Below are positions 11,386-23,430 of a stretch of DNA of 64,000 nucleotides, piece after piece; positions within the stretch are counted from its first letter, which is position 1; every line of letters begins with the position of its first letter. The stretch covers positions 124,001-188,000 of the forward strand of contig JAPJBO010000313.1 of the NCBI GenBank assembly GCA_030068145.1. Direction: 5' to 3'. The notes beneath the pieces were generated by a model. It worked only from the letters and a program-made list of their open reading frames with translations. It was not told the origin of the DNA and made no database searches. A program made the position numbers and the translations under genes. This DNA comes from Diplonema papillatum (Eukaryota; Euglenozoa; Diplonemea; Diplonemida; Diplonemidae).

Positions 11386-11958
11386 ACTCCCCTCCCGAAA
11401 AACTGTACTGTTCGGGCGGTTTTATTTTGCAGACTCGTGTTCTTTATGCGGCATGGTATCGGGATTTGTATCTTTCGTGGCACAAGTAGTGCAGTTTAGT
11501 GGTCTAGCTTGGTTTGCCGTTTATCTTTCTTGTTAGCAAGCACACGAGTGCGAGGTTTGAGGGCAGCAACGCGGCCGGTCCGAAATAAGCCCGAGGTAAG
11601 AAGTTCGGATCAAGAACTTCGTGAACGAAGTGAGTGAAGTTCTGGACGAACTTATACCGAAGGGCGGACTTGGCGTGCGGGGGGGTGAACCTGTTGGTCA
11701 AGTACGAAAAAGACAAAGACCGCAGGAGCACACAGCAACTCCCCTCCCGAAAAACTGTACTGTTCGGGCGGTTTTATTTTGCAGACTCGTGTTCTTTATG
11801 CGGCATGGTATCGGGATTTGTATCTTTCGTGGCACAAGTAGTGCAGTTTAGTGGTCTAGCTTGGTTTGCCGTTTATCTTTCTTGTTAGCAAGCACACGAG
11901 TGCGAGGTTTGAGGGCAGCAACGCGGCCGGTCCGAAATAAGCCCGAGGTAAGAAGTTC
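11386..11958. mobile_element. TRIM-like element with identical terminal direct repeats
   Basis: Two 221-bp direct repeats, 11,386-11,606 and 11,738-11,958, are identical as read. They flank a 131-bp internal segment. The 5-bp sequence TGCGT stands immediately outside both ends (11,381-11,385 and 11,959-11,963). This is the layout of a terminal-repeat retrotransposon in miniature (LTR kin), a non-coding element moved by others. The repeats do not start and end with the usual TG..CA and I recognise no primer-binding site, so a simple tandem duplication remains possible. Identity of the repeats suggests a very recent insertion. No coding parts are present. Confidence 0.5.
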
Positions 11959-11963
11959 TGCGT

Positions 11964-14191
11964 ACGAGCGTGTGTAAGTGACAGAACACCAACTAGCAAG
12001 GACTGCCCGCAACCGTTGTTGCTTACCCACCCCTATGTTCCCGGAATCAGACCAGCTATCAGCCGGAGCCTCGAAGCCCCGCCAGTCGAAGCCACCGACG
12101 GACACCTATTAAACACAACGTCGAAATATTCAAAGTAATTGGCTAAAGAACGCACGTTCTCGAAAACAAGTTTTAAGAAAGCTAAAGCATTTGCTGAAGG
12201 TCGCCCGAGGCTCTAAAATCCCGGAGTCTGAAGCGAACTAGCACTAACACACATACTCTAAAAAGGAGGGGCGGGTCTGGCAGGCTTGCGCTAGGAGTTT
12301 AAACAGCTAATCAGGCCCAGCTCATCTCATAACGAGAGCTTGCCACCCACTCGGGTGAGACGTGCCGCCTGTGCAAATATGTCCAGCTTTTGAGACGGGT
12401 CTCACAAACTTCATGCAACAGAATCCTAGAACCACGCAACAAAGAAAGGAGAAGAAAGAAAACAAAGACGAGCCGTTTCTCTATCCGGAGAAGTGGCTTC
12501 TTTTTTCTTTTTCTTTTTTACATAAGCGCCAGCTTGGAAGGAAATGCTCGACGAAGTTGCCAGACAAAGAACCGAAGGGATCTCAAGTGCTGAGATTCCC
12601 AAGTGTTGTAACTACCGAACACGTGTTGATCGGACGTGAGGTCATGCGGGTCTACCTCTACACGACAAAAAGACACAAACACAAAAGGGGAAAAAGTCCC
12701 GAGTGAAAGAAAATCAACACACCGTGGAAGCGAAGAACAAATGCGCGGGGGCCCAAGACTACATCCATGGCGAATTTCTTCTTGGTATCGGTCGCATCAG
12801 TTACAAACTTGGCTAGCCGCAGTTAAAGTGTGTAATTATGCCTACATCCCTTTCACTACCCGCGTCAATGGTCAACCGGAGACCACAGTAAACGCTAACA
12901 AATCAGATTGTGCTTGTCGTGTATCTGCCCCAGAACATTTTTTTGTATAAGCACCTGCTTTGTAGGAAACGCTTGAGGAGACTGCCGGTTGCAAAAGATC
13001 AAAGGAGGTAAATGTGCTGTAGCCCGCACAGGTACGTCTGGGTTTAGTGGCGGGCGTAAGCGTTCAACAAAAAAGACCCACTTTGTAGTTGTTGTTCTCT
13101 CCCCCTCCAGCCTCCTTCGAAATGAGCACAAGGCAGTCCCTCGAGTATTTCCTCCCTTCCATTCGGACTCAAAGCAGCCGCATCGAGTATTTTTCCTGCA
13201 TGCCGCCAAGCATGCTAGCCGCTGGCCCGCAGGGCCGCCCGGCCGGCAACCCGCGCGCAAGAACACGACATTTCTTTGAGGAGAAAAGCGCCGCTTCGAG
13301 CGGAGCGACTTCTTACTGCATCCCGCCGCCAAAGGTCACCCGGGAGACCTCCAAGATCCCGGAGTTTCAAGCGAACCTTAACTCTAAAAAATATTTTTTT
13401 TAGAGTTTAAAGTTTTAAAAAAAAAATTCACGCCGCAGCAGAACGACCACACCCTACCCAAACCCAAGCACCCTCTAAACGCGTTAGGGGACTTCACAAG
13501 GTTTCACAACGGAGTGACACAACACCCGAAACGAGTCGCACTCTTTTACTTTTCTCAACCCCCCGCCATACCCAAGCCTCTACGGTCAACCGGAGACTTT
13601 AAAATACCGACCTTCTAATCCATAAATAACGCTAAATAGTTGGCAGCGCACTACAACTTCAAGAAAAAGTGAGCCATGATCTCTTTGACCAACAGACGAC
13701 TTCCTCGGTACAGTTGCATTCGTCGGGGAGTCAAAACAGCCTCACACTATCAGGTGCGCCTGGTCAAGTGCACTGCCTCTTCAAAGACAGGCCAAGGGGG
13801 GTCGGGAGAGTTCTGCTTGCTGGTCTGTCAGTGCCTTGTGGGATATCTATTGCTTCCGTCGGCGTAGGCATACTTTTCCTGAGCTTCGTTGAGTCTACTA
13901 CATCAAGAACCTGAGTTTGTCTAAGTCTCACCCCGAACGGAGAAACTGTCCGGGAATAAGGAGTCTCGGCTCACCCACCACACACGTGCAAACAAGCGCA
14001 GAATGAAGCTCGCGCGTACAACAAACAGTACAGACAGAAGCAAACAACGCGCGGCCGGGGGAAAGCAAAAAGGAAACAGCCTGTACACAGAGACCGAGAA
14101 GTTCCCGAACGGCGGAAAACCAAGAAGAAGCGAAACCTAGTCTGACACTGGTTGTCGACCGCACGAAGAAGAAAAGAAAGAAAAAAGAAAA
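11964..14191. other. No gene; cluster of short dispersed motifs
   Basis: The GGTCAnCCGGAGAC family occurs at 12,199 (GGTCGCCCGAGGCTC), 12,870, 13,334 and 13,583. The copy at 13,334 is long and continues through CCCGGAGTTTCAAGCGAAC to a palindrome TTAACTCTAAAAAATA..TTTAGAGTTTAA near 13,380-13,412. Open frames are short and unconvincing. Confidence 0.4.
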
Positions 14192-14458
14192 AGGCCGCTC
14201 CTGGTCCAGGAACGTGACGGTCAACCACAGCTTGCAAAGCTTGAGTCGGAGGCAGCAGTGCCACAACCCCGTCCGCTCTGCCCTGCGGCTGACCGTCTCG
14301 ACGAGCTTGTGTTCAGCGCGAGCGCCAAGCCCCAAGGTGCGCCAAGCCTTGATGCTTTAGTTTGGGAAATCGGTAGCCACAGGCCCGTGGCTCTGCAGTA
14401 CCGCCGAACACGTGAAGCTTGGCTCCCGTGTAGCAGGCTTTCCCTGGTACCCTGTCGA
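14192..14458 (+). repeat. Dispersed repeat R1, copy 2
   Basis: Close copy of 17,031-17,312; nearly every landmark is shared, from GGTCCAGGAACGTGACGGTC to CTTTCCCTGGTACCC, with small indels. The two copies are in the same orientation 2.8 kb apart. Frames on both strands stay open through much of it but are broken differently in the two copies, so no protein can be assigned. Confidence 0.7.
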
Positions 14459-16355
<1,897 letters not shown>

Positions 16356-16473
16356 CCCCCCCCCCGGGTGTGTCCGTGGCTTAAAGGACCGAAACACGGC
16401 GCGGACGGGACCAGTGCGGTGTTGAGCACATACCCATTCCAAGCACGTTCTTGCAATCCCCCCCCCCGGGTGT
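16356..16473 (+). mobile_element. Mini-retroposon copy 2, inserted in a poly-C tract
   Basis: The 86-bp insert (16,372-16,457) carries the same 3' end (GCACGTTCTTGCAAT) as copy 1 and about 97% identity over its length by eye. It is flanked by a perfect 16-bp direct repeat, C10 plus GGGTGT, at 16,356-16,371 and 16,458-16,473. The insertion split a palindromic C/G target (CCTGGGACACCC..GGGTGTCCCAGG). The 5' end is about 70 bp shorter than in copy 1, as expected of 5' truncation. The target duplication differs from copy 1, so these are independent insertions and not a duplicated block. Confidence 0.75.
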
Positions 16474-17030
16474 CCCAGGTTTTACCCGGTCTGTCGTTTA
16501 CCCGTTCCAGCTTTAGTCCAGTTCAGCATTATTCCAATTACGGTAGCTCGTTCCCCTTTTGACCAGAGAACTGCAATGTCAGAGGAACTTCTTCCCTCGG
16601 GATCATGTGAGTTGCCGGGGTGCTGCCCTCAAGCTTTCTTATTTGCCGCACTCGCTGTGCTGGGAGCGGGAAAACAGCGAACCCAAGCTAGACTGCGAAG
16701 GAGGGAGAGGAATTGCAGTTTATTTCCATCCGCCGGTGTCTTTTTTCTGCCCCATTTACCTCTCATTCCACCAGTTCTCACAATAATCCTGGCTACCTTT
16801 TTTTGTTCGTACTTTCCTCGAAGCGTGGCTTCGACGTCATCGTCGGCGTCACGTGGCAAATAGTTCGCTAGTCATAACTGCTCACGGAATCGGTTGACCG
16901 TTCCCGCAGCTGCTGCAGGCGCAGGACTGGAGTTTCTGCCAGAAAAGGTTCAGGGTATTGGTTTACAGTGCGGATTTCTACCGACGGTCTGAATCTGCAA
17001 ACGGCATCGGTCGGCCGGGGAAAAAAAAAA
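16474..17030. other. No gene recognised
   Basis: A 95-codon frame at 16,576-16,863 is hydrophobic in part but has no family match. An A10 run at about 17,021 precedes repeat R1. Confidence 0.3.
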
Positions 17031-17312
17031 CGCCGCTCCTGGTCCAGGAACGTGACGGTCAACCACAGCAAACCCGCAAAGCTTGAGTCGGAGGCAGCAC
17101 AGTGCCACAACCCCGCCCGCTCTGCCCTGCGGCTGACCGTCTCGACGAGCTTGTGTTCAGCGCGAGCGCCAAGCCACAAAGTGCGCCAAGCCTTGATGCT
17201 TTAGTTTGGGAAATCGGTAGCCACTTGACCCGTAGGCCCGTGGCTCTGCAGTACCGCCGAACACGTGAAGCTTGGCTCCCGTGTAGCAAGCTTTCCCTGG
17301 TACCCGGCCGGG
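17031..17312 (+). repeat. Dispersed repeat R1, copy 3
   Basis: See the copy at 14,192-14,458. This copy carries short extra segments (AAACCC after ACAGC and TTGACCCGT after CCAC) that are also seen in the diverged copy at 634-860. It is therefore closer to the ancestral form than copy 2. Confidence 0.7.
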
Positions 17313-17810
17313 GGGGAAAATTAAACGCTGGAAAACCACAAAAAACAGTGATTCCAGCAGAGATCGCTGCGGGGATGGTATTTACAGCGGTGCGCCGAGG
17401 GCGCTGGAAGGCATCCCCAGTCGCGGTTTGCTTTGGAACGTTGCGGTGTGTCAGCTCCGCCCCGAGCCCCCGAAAAACCGGCAAAAACGGTTCCGAAACG
17501 ACGGCGTTAAGAAGTTTCGGAGGGCTTCGAGGTGTTTCCTTTGTGGTGACTATTTTTCCCTGCAGCCGGCTCCAGGAAGGGCGGGGCGGGCTAGTTACAA
17601 GCAACAAAGGCTTAGGATTACGGCCTTGCGCAGAACGGCCCAGTTCTTGTCTGTAAATGCCAAAGAAGGAAGGAATAGCATCCGGAGAAGGAATCATAGA
17701 GTGGTAGTTGCGGTTTGTGAAAGTGGCGGCAGGGGGTCTGCTCCTTTCGCTGCTTTGACGCGCCGGCTATGCCGGGTTGCACACCGCCCACGCTTTGCGG
17801 CTGGAGGGAA
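17313..17810. other. No gene recognised
   Basis: GC-rich with long overlapping open frames on both strands (up to 212 codons on the minus strand, partly within R1). None has recognisable features. Confidence 0.3.
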
Positions 17811-17957
17811 TGGATGTTGGGCAAGTTAGAAACGATCTGTGCCCGTGAAAGATGGAATACATGTTGGGCAAGTTAGAAACGGTCTGTGCCTGTGGGAAGA
17901 CGGGATGGCTGTAAGTTAGGCAAGTTAGAAACGATCTGCGCCCGTGACAGCTGGAAC
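17811..17957 (+). repeat. Three-copy tandem repeat (47-55 bp)
   Basis: GCAAGTTAGAAACG.TCTG.GCC is repeated at 17,821, 17,868 and 17,923, within longer related units (ATGTTGGGCAAGTTAG). The unit length varies from 47 to 55 bp. Confidence 0.7.
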
Positions 17958-18203
17958 AGCTGCCGTGCCTGGGTATCCGCAAGACGTACCCTTCTGACCT
18001 TCCATCAACACTCGCCCGCCCAACTTTCCTGAAAATATGCAATTAGCTCAACTTCTTCGAAAATATACAATCATGCAAGAGTGAGCCAAAGTCTAGCGTC
18101 TGCTCGCAAGGCGTTCGACTAACCGTGGTATCTCTAAGCCATTAGTAAAACGCTGAAAGGGTTAAGACGGGGCCGGGGTCCCCTGGGGGTCTACCGTCAG
18201 AAT
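17958..18203 (+). other. Upstream region of the LRR gene; nothing distinct
   Basis: No TATA-like box or initiator could be identified with confidence. The stretch before the start codon is GC-rich (GGGGCCGGGGTCCCC). Confidence 0.3.
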
Positions 18204-19195
18204 ATGACGGATGCCACCGAGAGCGATGTTCCCGAGAGTATTCCGCAAGAGGAAGAAGCATCCTGCGAGGCTCTCACGCAGCTAGATGACGACACGACAA
18301 TTGGCGGAGGTGACGCCCCTAGCCCGTCCCCAGCTGCCGAGCCAGAAGATCGGGAAGCCGAAATGCAGCCAGAAGCACACCAACACGAGGCGTCTCCCGA
18401 AGTACCGGCAGAGGCACTGCAAGAGACGTCCCCAGGAGTGCAGCCGGAGGGTTTGCAGCACCGGGAGGCCACCCGCCGAAAGCCCCCGTTCTGCTACACC
18501 CGCCCCCCCGTGTACCAGCACTGCTCAGGCACCCTCGGCACCGCCCGCGTCCTCCCGCTGACGACACTGCCCCACGCCATGAAGGTACACCCCAGGGGGT
18601 TCCGAGTGCTCAGCGGCAAAAGCCCATTGGAGCGCACCCTGGGGTCGTACTTCCGGCTGCCCCCTCCGCCGTCGCGGCAGTCGTTGAAGGAGATGACCCG
18701 CGTGAAGCGGCTCCTGGACTGGAGGGGCCGCTCGGCGTCCGAAGTGAAAAAGCCCCGGAAACTCGACGGCTTCGCGCTTCTCGAAGCGTGCCAGGTGGAT
18801 GACCCCGACGACGCTACGGAGGGCGTCTTGACGGACCGGGGGTTTAATTCGGTGGTGCAGGAAGATATGGAGTTCTTCTCGAAGCTGGAGTACCTCGATC
18901 TCGGGGAGAATGAGGTCGCGTTACATGAGCTGACGCGGTTGAACAAGCTGGAAGAGCTGCACTTGCCGTGCTGCCAGCTGTCGACCATTACACTCCCTGC
19001 TGGCTCGTTCACGGTGCTGTCGACCCTGAACCTGTCGTTCAATAACTTCACCGATCCGGCAATCGTCTCAACCCTTGCCTCCTCCCTCCCGCGTCTCAGC
19101 AAGCTCGACCTTTCCGGCAACAATCTGCAAACCCTGCCGCCGAGCTCCACGCTCCCATTTCAGTGTCTCAAGCAGCTCGCGTTGGAGAACAACAG
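18204..19195 (+). CDS. XRRA1: XRRA1-like leucine-rich-repeat protein, first exon
   Basis: The 330-codon exon starts at the first ATG of the frame. Residues 1-100 are Glu/Pro-rich and probably disordered. From about residue 190 an LRR domain follows with several LxxLxLxxN units (LEYLDLGENE, LSTLNLSFNN, LSKLDLSGNN, LKQLALENN). The stretch around LLEACQVDDPDDATEGVL and the order of LRRs through LNLSFN..LPRLSKLDLSGN resemble what I recall of animal XRRA1 (X-ray radiation resistance associated 1), an LRR protein of unclear biochemical role. The exon ends at ACAG|GTACGT, a good splice donor, in phase 2. Animal XRRA1 is longer, so more exons are expected. The codon preference (GC-rich third positions) is uniform across the exon. 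It is the only host-type gene I can support in the window. Confidence 0.65.
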
Positions 19196-19261
19196 GTACG
19201 TCTTTTAGTGTCCGAGTCTAGAGGTTTAGTAAATTTGAAATTCTCAATTTTATCTCTGCAG
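19196..19261 (+). other. Putative 66-nt spliceosomal intron
   Basis: It begins GTACGT and ends TTTTATCTCTGCAG, a pyrimidine-rich tract with AG. It is AT-richer than its flanks. The frame of the first exon stays open across the junction (AG|T codon, Ser), which supports this splice, although the downstream protein is not LRR-like. Confidence 0.5.
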
Positions 19262-19703
19262 TCGGCGCCGAAGCGGAACACAGTCAATGGGTATTCAGAA
19301 AGTACCAAGCAGTGTCTCTCGTAGGGCAGTCAGCACGAAGCAGAGCACATCACCTCTTCCAAAGCAGTCGGCGCGAAGCGGATCGCAGTCAATGGGTATT
19401 CAGTCAGTGTTAGATGGGGTCAGAACCATGTCGGGTCCCAAGAGATGTAGCCGAAAACGCCCGCTGCACTCGGTACCCTGCACCCTGTCTAAGTCAGTTC
19501 GGGAAGCGACATTCGCGAGACACCAATACAAAGTCGAAGGATGCTGTTTGGTAGATTTCGCACCTGCCGACGCTTGCACGAACTTAGCTGACGTTAAACC
19601 TCCACTACTTCCCAGCCCCTTCCCCCAATGCCCACCCATCCATGCATTGGATTGCTGGGCACACTTCCAAACCCCCGCCTCCGGTCGTCGTCGCCGAAGA
19701 TAG
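19262..19703 (+). CDS. Candidate second exon of the LRR gene, low-complexity tail
   Basis: If the 66-nt intron is removed the frame continues about 147 codons to a stop. The encoded tail is Ser/Arg-rich and contains an imperfect duplication: (S/R)GSQSMGIQ-type peptides come from repeated DNA at 19,260-19,310 and 19,373-19,422. It does not continue the LRR pattern expected of XRRA1. The gene may therefore be broken here, use another acceptor, or truly end in a disordered tail. Confidence 0.3.
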
Positions 19704-20123
19704 CACCCAAAACATCATGGAAGAGCTCCTCCACGGGAAGCCGGAAACCCCGGAGAAAAGGAGTCGTGACCTCGCGATATCTGGAGCTGACGGACAGCTT
19801 TCCGTCATTTTGAAGACCTCTGAAGCACCCCGCAAGAAAGACGCACTTTTGTTTGCGAAGCAGGGGATAAGACGCAACCGGATAGTAGCTCCGCATAAAG
19901 CAGTCGCACGCGTTTGAAAGCCCTCTCGCTGGATTTCATTAATACGTACAGCGAGCTGTTGCACCCCGAGCTCAAGGCGGGCATGCTTAAAGCTATCCGA
20001 GAACCCGAGCAATTGTGCCTCATGGCATCAAAAATCGGCATCAAGGGGGTAGAACTGGTGTTGCAACATCTCAGGGGGGTAGAACTGGTTATATTTCACT
20101 GGGGTCCCGAATTATTCACTCCA
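19704..20123 (+). other. Possible further exons; unassigned
   Basis: One frame at 19,642-19,917 reads EDSTQNIMEELLHGKPETPE and beyond, and a second at 19,914-20,100 reads FINTYSELLHPELKAGMLKA and beyond. Both look more protein-like than random frames, but I recognise no family. They may be exons of the LRR gene or of a dead gene. A short direct repeat, GGGGGTAGAACTGGT, lies at 20,046 and 20,076. Confidence 0.25.
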
Positions 20124-20186
20124 TTTTTCGAGACTGGAGGTCCTATGAACATGCAATGTGAATAGCCTCTATTCGAGCCAACCCGG
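20124..20186 (+). repeat. Left-end fragment of the mobile satellite unit
   Basis: TTTTTCGAGACTGGAGG followed by TCCTATGAACATGCA matches the left ends of the units at 46,490 and 50,786. The continuation GAATAGCCTCTATTCGAGCC is the empty form of the site that the MULE-like element at 50,827 occupies. No satellite core follows here. Confidence 0.6.
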
Positions 20187-20269
20187 CTTTTGTCTATGAA
20201 AAAGTGTATTGTTTTCGGACTAGATAATAGTGCGGCGCAAGCTTTTTTTTCCCCTGCCAAAATGCAAAC
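20187..20269. other. Short spacer; nothing seen
   Basis: AT-rich stretch with a T8 run before the SINE head. Confidence 0.3.
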
Positions 20270-20464
20270 GGGTGGCAGAGTGAGCGGGCGTCGGCCTTCA
20301 GGCCGGTAGGCCCGGGTTCGAATCCCGCCCTGACATTTTCCCGGTCGAAGATTGTTTTCGAGGTTTGTTGTGTTTCGGGGTCAAATGTGCCCGAAAATTG
20401 CGTTTTTGGCGGAGTTTCTCAGTGTCTCGCGGTATTTGGGTCACCCCGGGAAACGGAGTCGGGC
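20270..20464 (+). mobile_element. tRNA-derived SINE, copy S1
   Basis: A tRNA-like head carries a Pol III B box (GGTTCGAATCC, about 20,315) preceded by CAGGCCGGTAGGCCC. It is joined to a body of about 135 bp (CCCGGTCGAAGATTGTTTTC to GGGAAACGGAGTCGGGC). The same head-plus-body occurs at 54,101-54,267, and the head alone at 25,356-25,432 on the minus strand. The anticodon arm does not fold with a 7-nt loop, so it is not a functional tRNA. Confidence 0.6.
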
Positions 20465-20587
20465 TGACTGGATCTTGTCCTCCTTGCCGCAGGCTGGCAG
20501 GCTGAGAGAGACTGGAATTGCCGGCGAGCCGCCAGGGCGCATGGCAACAGCTCCCACTTCAACTCTGAAAAAAATTGATGGTGAATT

Positions 20588-20747
20588 TCCCTTATATCCC
20601 ACCACTTCAAATTTTGTTCCCTTATATCCCAATGGGACAACAAGTTTTGTTCCCTTATATCCCAATGGGATTACCTTGGGCAAGGCAATCCCATTGGGAT
20701 ATAAGGGAACAAAATTTGTTGGTTGGGATATAAGGGAACAAAGTTTG
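20588..20747. mobile_element. Foldback element with a near-perfect long hairpin
   Basis: TTCCCTTATATCCCA occurs three times on the left and inverted (TGGGATATAAGGGAA) twice on the right. The central arms 20,645-20,672 and 20,687-20,714 are perfect inverted copies. With the inner CCTTG-GG-CAAGG they form a stem of more than 30 bp with one mismatch and a 2-nt loop. No coding capacity is present. It fits a foldback-type MITE. Confidence 0.65.
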
Positions 20748-20884
20748 TGACTACTCGGGGACGTTCGGTGCCGTTGAAACAAAAGAATTCCAAATCTGAG
20801 GCTGCGTTTACCTCCAAAATGAGGTTTCAATTTCTCAAATTTCACTGCCACTTCGGCCGTTGTGGTCATGCGGCCAGAGGAAGA

Positions 20885-21145
20885 GGAAGCAACCGTCGTA
20901 ACAAGATTGGCAGCAATATCCCCCTTTTTTTTGTGTTTTTTTTGGAGTTTTTTTGGGATTTTTACGACAGGTACCCGATCCCAGCCAGTACAAGCTGCTT
21001 TGTGGCCCTGTACTGCAGTAACCAGTTCTGTTAACATCTGGTGAATGTCGCCGTGAAGCAGCTCACTCACTCGCACAGAAAACGGGTGAAAACCCAGGTT
21101 CTTGTGTCGTTGGGATGAAAATTATGCATCGAGTGCAGGAACAGG
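20885..21145 (-). repeat. Inverted-repeat arm, partner of 22,110-22,375
   Basis: Read on the minus strand it matches 22,110-22,375 over about 260 bp: TTCCTGCACTCGATGCAT, CACCCGTTTTCT.TGCGAGT, TGCTTCACGGCGACATTCA and CTGTCGTAAAAATCCCAAA. One frame encodes the related peptides ELLHGDIHQ(M/K)L in both copies, so it may be a decayed coding repeat. The two arms face each other around about 1 kb. Confidence 0.6.
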
Positions 21146-22109
21146 TCCAGTTACAGGACGCCATCCAGCCTGGCGGAGTCAACTTACTCGAGGAACAGGG
21201 ACGACACTCTGAGTCTTGGGGACGTTTCTCAACCGTTGTCAGTCGGCGTTGACGCTGCTTCTGCGATGTGTGCAGCTGCAGCGGGGCCGAAACCACGTGC
21301 AAGTTTGAGGTCGAACTACGGCAACTCGAAGTGCGGGAACAGTTGGGTATGTGCAAGCTCCGTGTGTTTACGTGCCTGGTGTGGTAACGGTCGTCGGACT
21401 CGAAGGGATGACAACCCTGCCGGAGGGGGCAACACCCCTGCCGCGGCGGCGGCGAGGAGACGACTCTCACCGCGCCAGCACCGACCGCGCGAGGGACGAA
21501 CCCCTCAGCCGGGGTTCCTGCGCGAAGCACGGCCTTCCCACGGGCAAGGAACCACCCCTCGGTGGACACCCACCCGGGCCACCGCAAGAGAGGACAGCAT
21601 CCAGCTGCCAGGGGCCAGCACGCGAGGGGATGATGCCCACTGGCCGTCGGTCACGACCACCGTTTAGCGTCCAGTTTTCAACAAAGTAGACGGAGCAGCC
21701 GCAGGCTTGCCTTTCCCGGTTGTTGAATAAGCCTTATTATTATAAGGCCGCACCACAGCCTTCGGGCGTTAGACACCCAGACACTGACACGTGACTGAGT
21801 CACGCAGTGGTTGGCCACTGGTTGTCGTCAGGTGGGTCACTGGGTTAGTGGGTGTTCGTTGTGGACCCAATCAATGGGTCAATGCGGTATACATCTCTCG
21901 CGGGGCTGAGGGAGCTTGCGCAACTCCAATGTCCACTTCGAGCATAGGTCGAGCTTCGACCCGAAGTTGTGCGTGACCGGCGTGACGTAAACGATGCACG
22001 TGCGCTGTGCCCCGCTGTAGCTGCACGTATCGCTGATGTACTAACATATTGCCCTGACTCCGACGGTCCTTAGCGACACGTCCCTCAGACTCAGAGTCAG
22101 CGAGACACC
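21146..22109. other. Spacer between inverted arms; no gene recognised
   Basis: GC-rich at 21,400-21,620 with long open frames on both strands, and GTG/CACTGG-rich at 21,780-21,860. No family signature is visible. If the flanking arms are terminal repeats, this would be the interior of a non-autonomous element. Confidence 0.3.
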
Positions 22110-22375
22110 GTGTTCCTGCACTCGATGCATGCGACACATCATACTTTTCATCATAACGACACGAAAACCTGGGTGGTCACCCGTTTTCTATGCGAGTTGG
22201 TGAGTTGCTTCACGGCGACATTCACCAGAAGCTGGCAGAGCTGGTTACTACAGTACAGGGCCACAAAGCAGGCTTGTACTGGCTGGAATCGGGTACCTGT
22301 CGTAAAAATCCCAAAAAACTCCAAAAAAAAACACAGATATGGTGGTTATACGGCAATTGCGGCCGGTTTTCAGGA
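22110..22375 (+). repeat. Inverted-repeat arm, partner of 20,885-21,145
   Basis: See the partner arm. Beyond about 22,345 the copies diverge: a long A-rich stretch in the left copy, GATATGGTGG here. Confidence 0.6.
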
Positions 22376-23039
22376 GGGAAAAAAAACCGGAAAATTTCGC
22401 CACATCCGCCACACGACTTTTTCATTTTCGTGTGGCAAATGTGGGCCACACGTGGCAACCGTGTGGCGACCAGCCCTGCATCTGACATGCTGCCCTGAAA
22501 ATGCTGCGCCTGGAACGCGGTGCCGTTGTGTGCGTGACAGAGAGGAAAAGTGTGTGGTGTGGGGGCTATCCTTTCGAAGCGGACAACATGTCTCGCCCTG
22601 GGTCTGGGGTGTTTTACTTCTCTGAGCAAAAGAGAGTGCCTGCGCTCTGGGAGCCTGGGGGAGGACTCTGGCCCAGGGGTTTGGTGAGTGTTGTGTTTGG
22701 CTGAAGGGGCTCCTTTCTAATCTTCTTGAGTCTGCTACGTCAGGCACGACGCCGTGGCTCCAAGGTTCGCACTGTGCTGGCATAGGGGGGGTGTCGCTAC
22801 TCACCCTGTCTCCTGACATGCTGCCCCAAAATCCCGCCGGGCACCGGCCCTGGGGTGTGGTGCGTTTTTACCTCCGCACTCCTTTCCACCGTCCAGACTC
22901 TGTGTTCGGCGGGGTTTTGCCTTCCGCCCTCTTTGTGTGTGTTCTATTTCGTTCGGGTTCTGGTGTTTTTTTTGCATGAGGCACCCGCAAGTGTCCTCGC
23001 AGGTAGGGGCGTTACTGGGCCCGCATTGTGCCGGAAGGC
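22376..23039. other. No gene; a hAT-like terminus at 22,455-22,488
   Basis: CGTGGCAACCGTGTGGCGAC followed by CAGCCCTG ends at about 22,488. It matches 51,610-51,637 and resembles the right end of the hAT-like element at 52,958 (GTGGCTAACCAGCCCTG), so it is probably a solo transposon end. CTGACATGCTGCCC recurs at 22,479 and 22,813. Confidence 0.4.
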
Positions 23040-23430
23040 ACGCCACGCGCTTTTCACGGTTCTCGTCATCGAAGCTGAACGCGAGCACAAATTCGCCGAA
23101 AAAGGTCTGCCACACGGGCCTGCAAAGAAATGTCACCAACCAGTGGGTCGATTCCCGTCCTTTCCATTGAAACCCTGTGGGTTCCATGCCCGGTGCCCCG
23201 CATCTGGTAAAGACCCACGAACCACGCACATAATTCTTGGTCCCCGGGTCTATTTTTCGCGGTTCTCTTCATCGGAGCTCATCGCGATCAGAAAACCGTC
23301 GAAAAAGGTCTGTTATGCGGACCAAGAAAAAATCCAACTTTTTTCCAGATTTCCAAAAGCCTCTTGTATTCAAGGTACCTCTTCTATTCAAGGTACCTCC
23401 TGTATTCGACCCCCCCCAGTAATAGCATAA
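23040..23430 (-). repeat. Repeat family R2, two tandem units
   Basis: The unit core GGTTCTC.TCATCG.AGCT, then GTCGAAAAAGGTCTG, occurs at about 23,055 and 23,260 (period about 204 bp). The same family in the opposite orientation (AGCTCCGATGAAGAGAACGG) forms a tandem pair at 37,560-37,960, with a fragment near 38,045-38,090. No coding region is conserved. CAAGGTACCTC.T.TATTC is repeated near 23,375-23,405. Confidence 0.55.
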
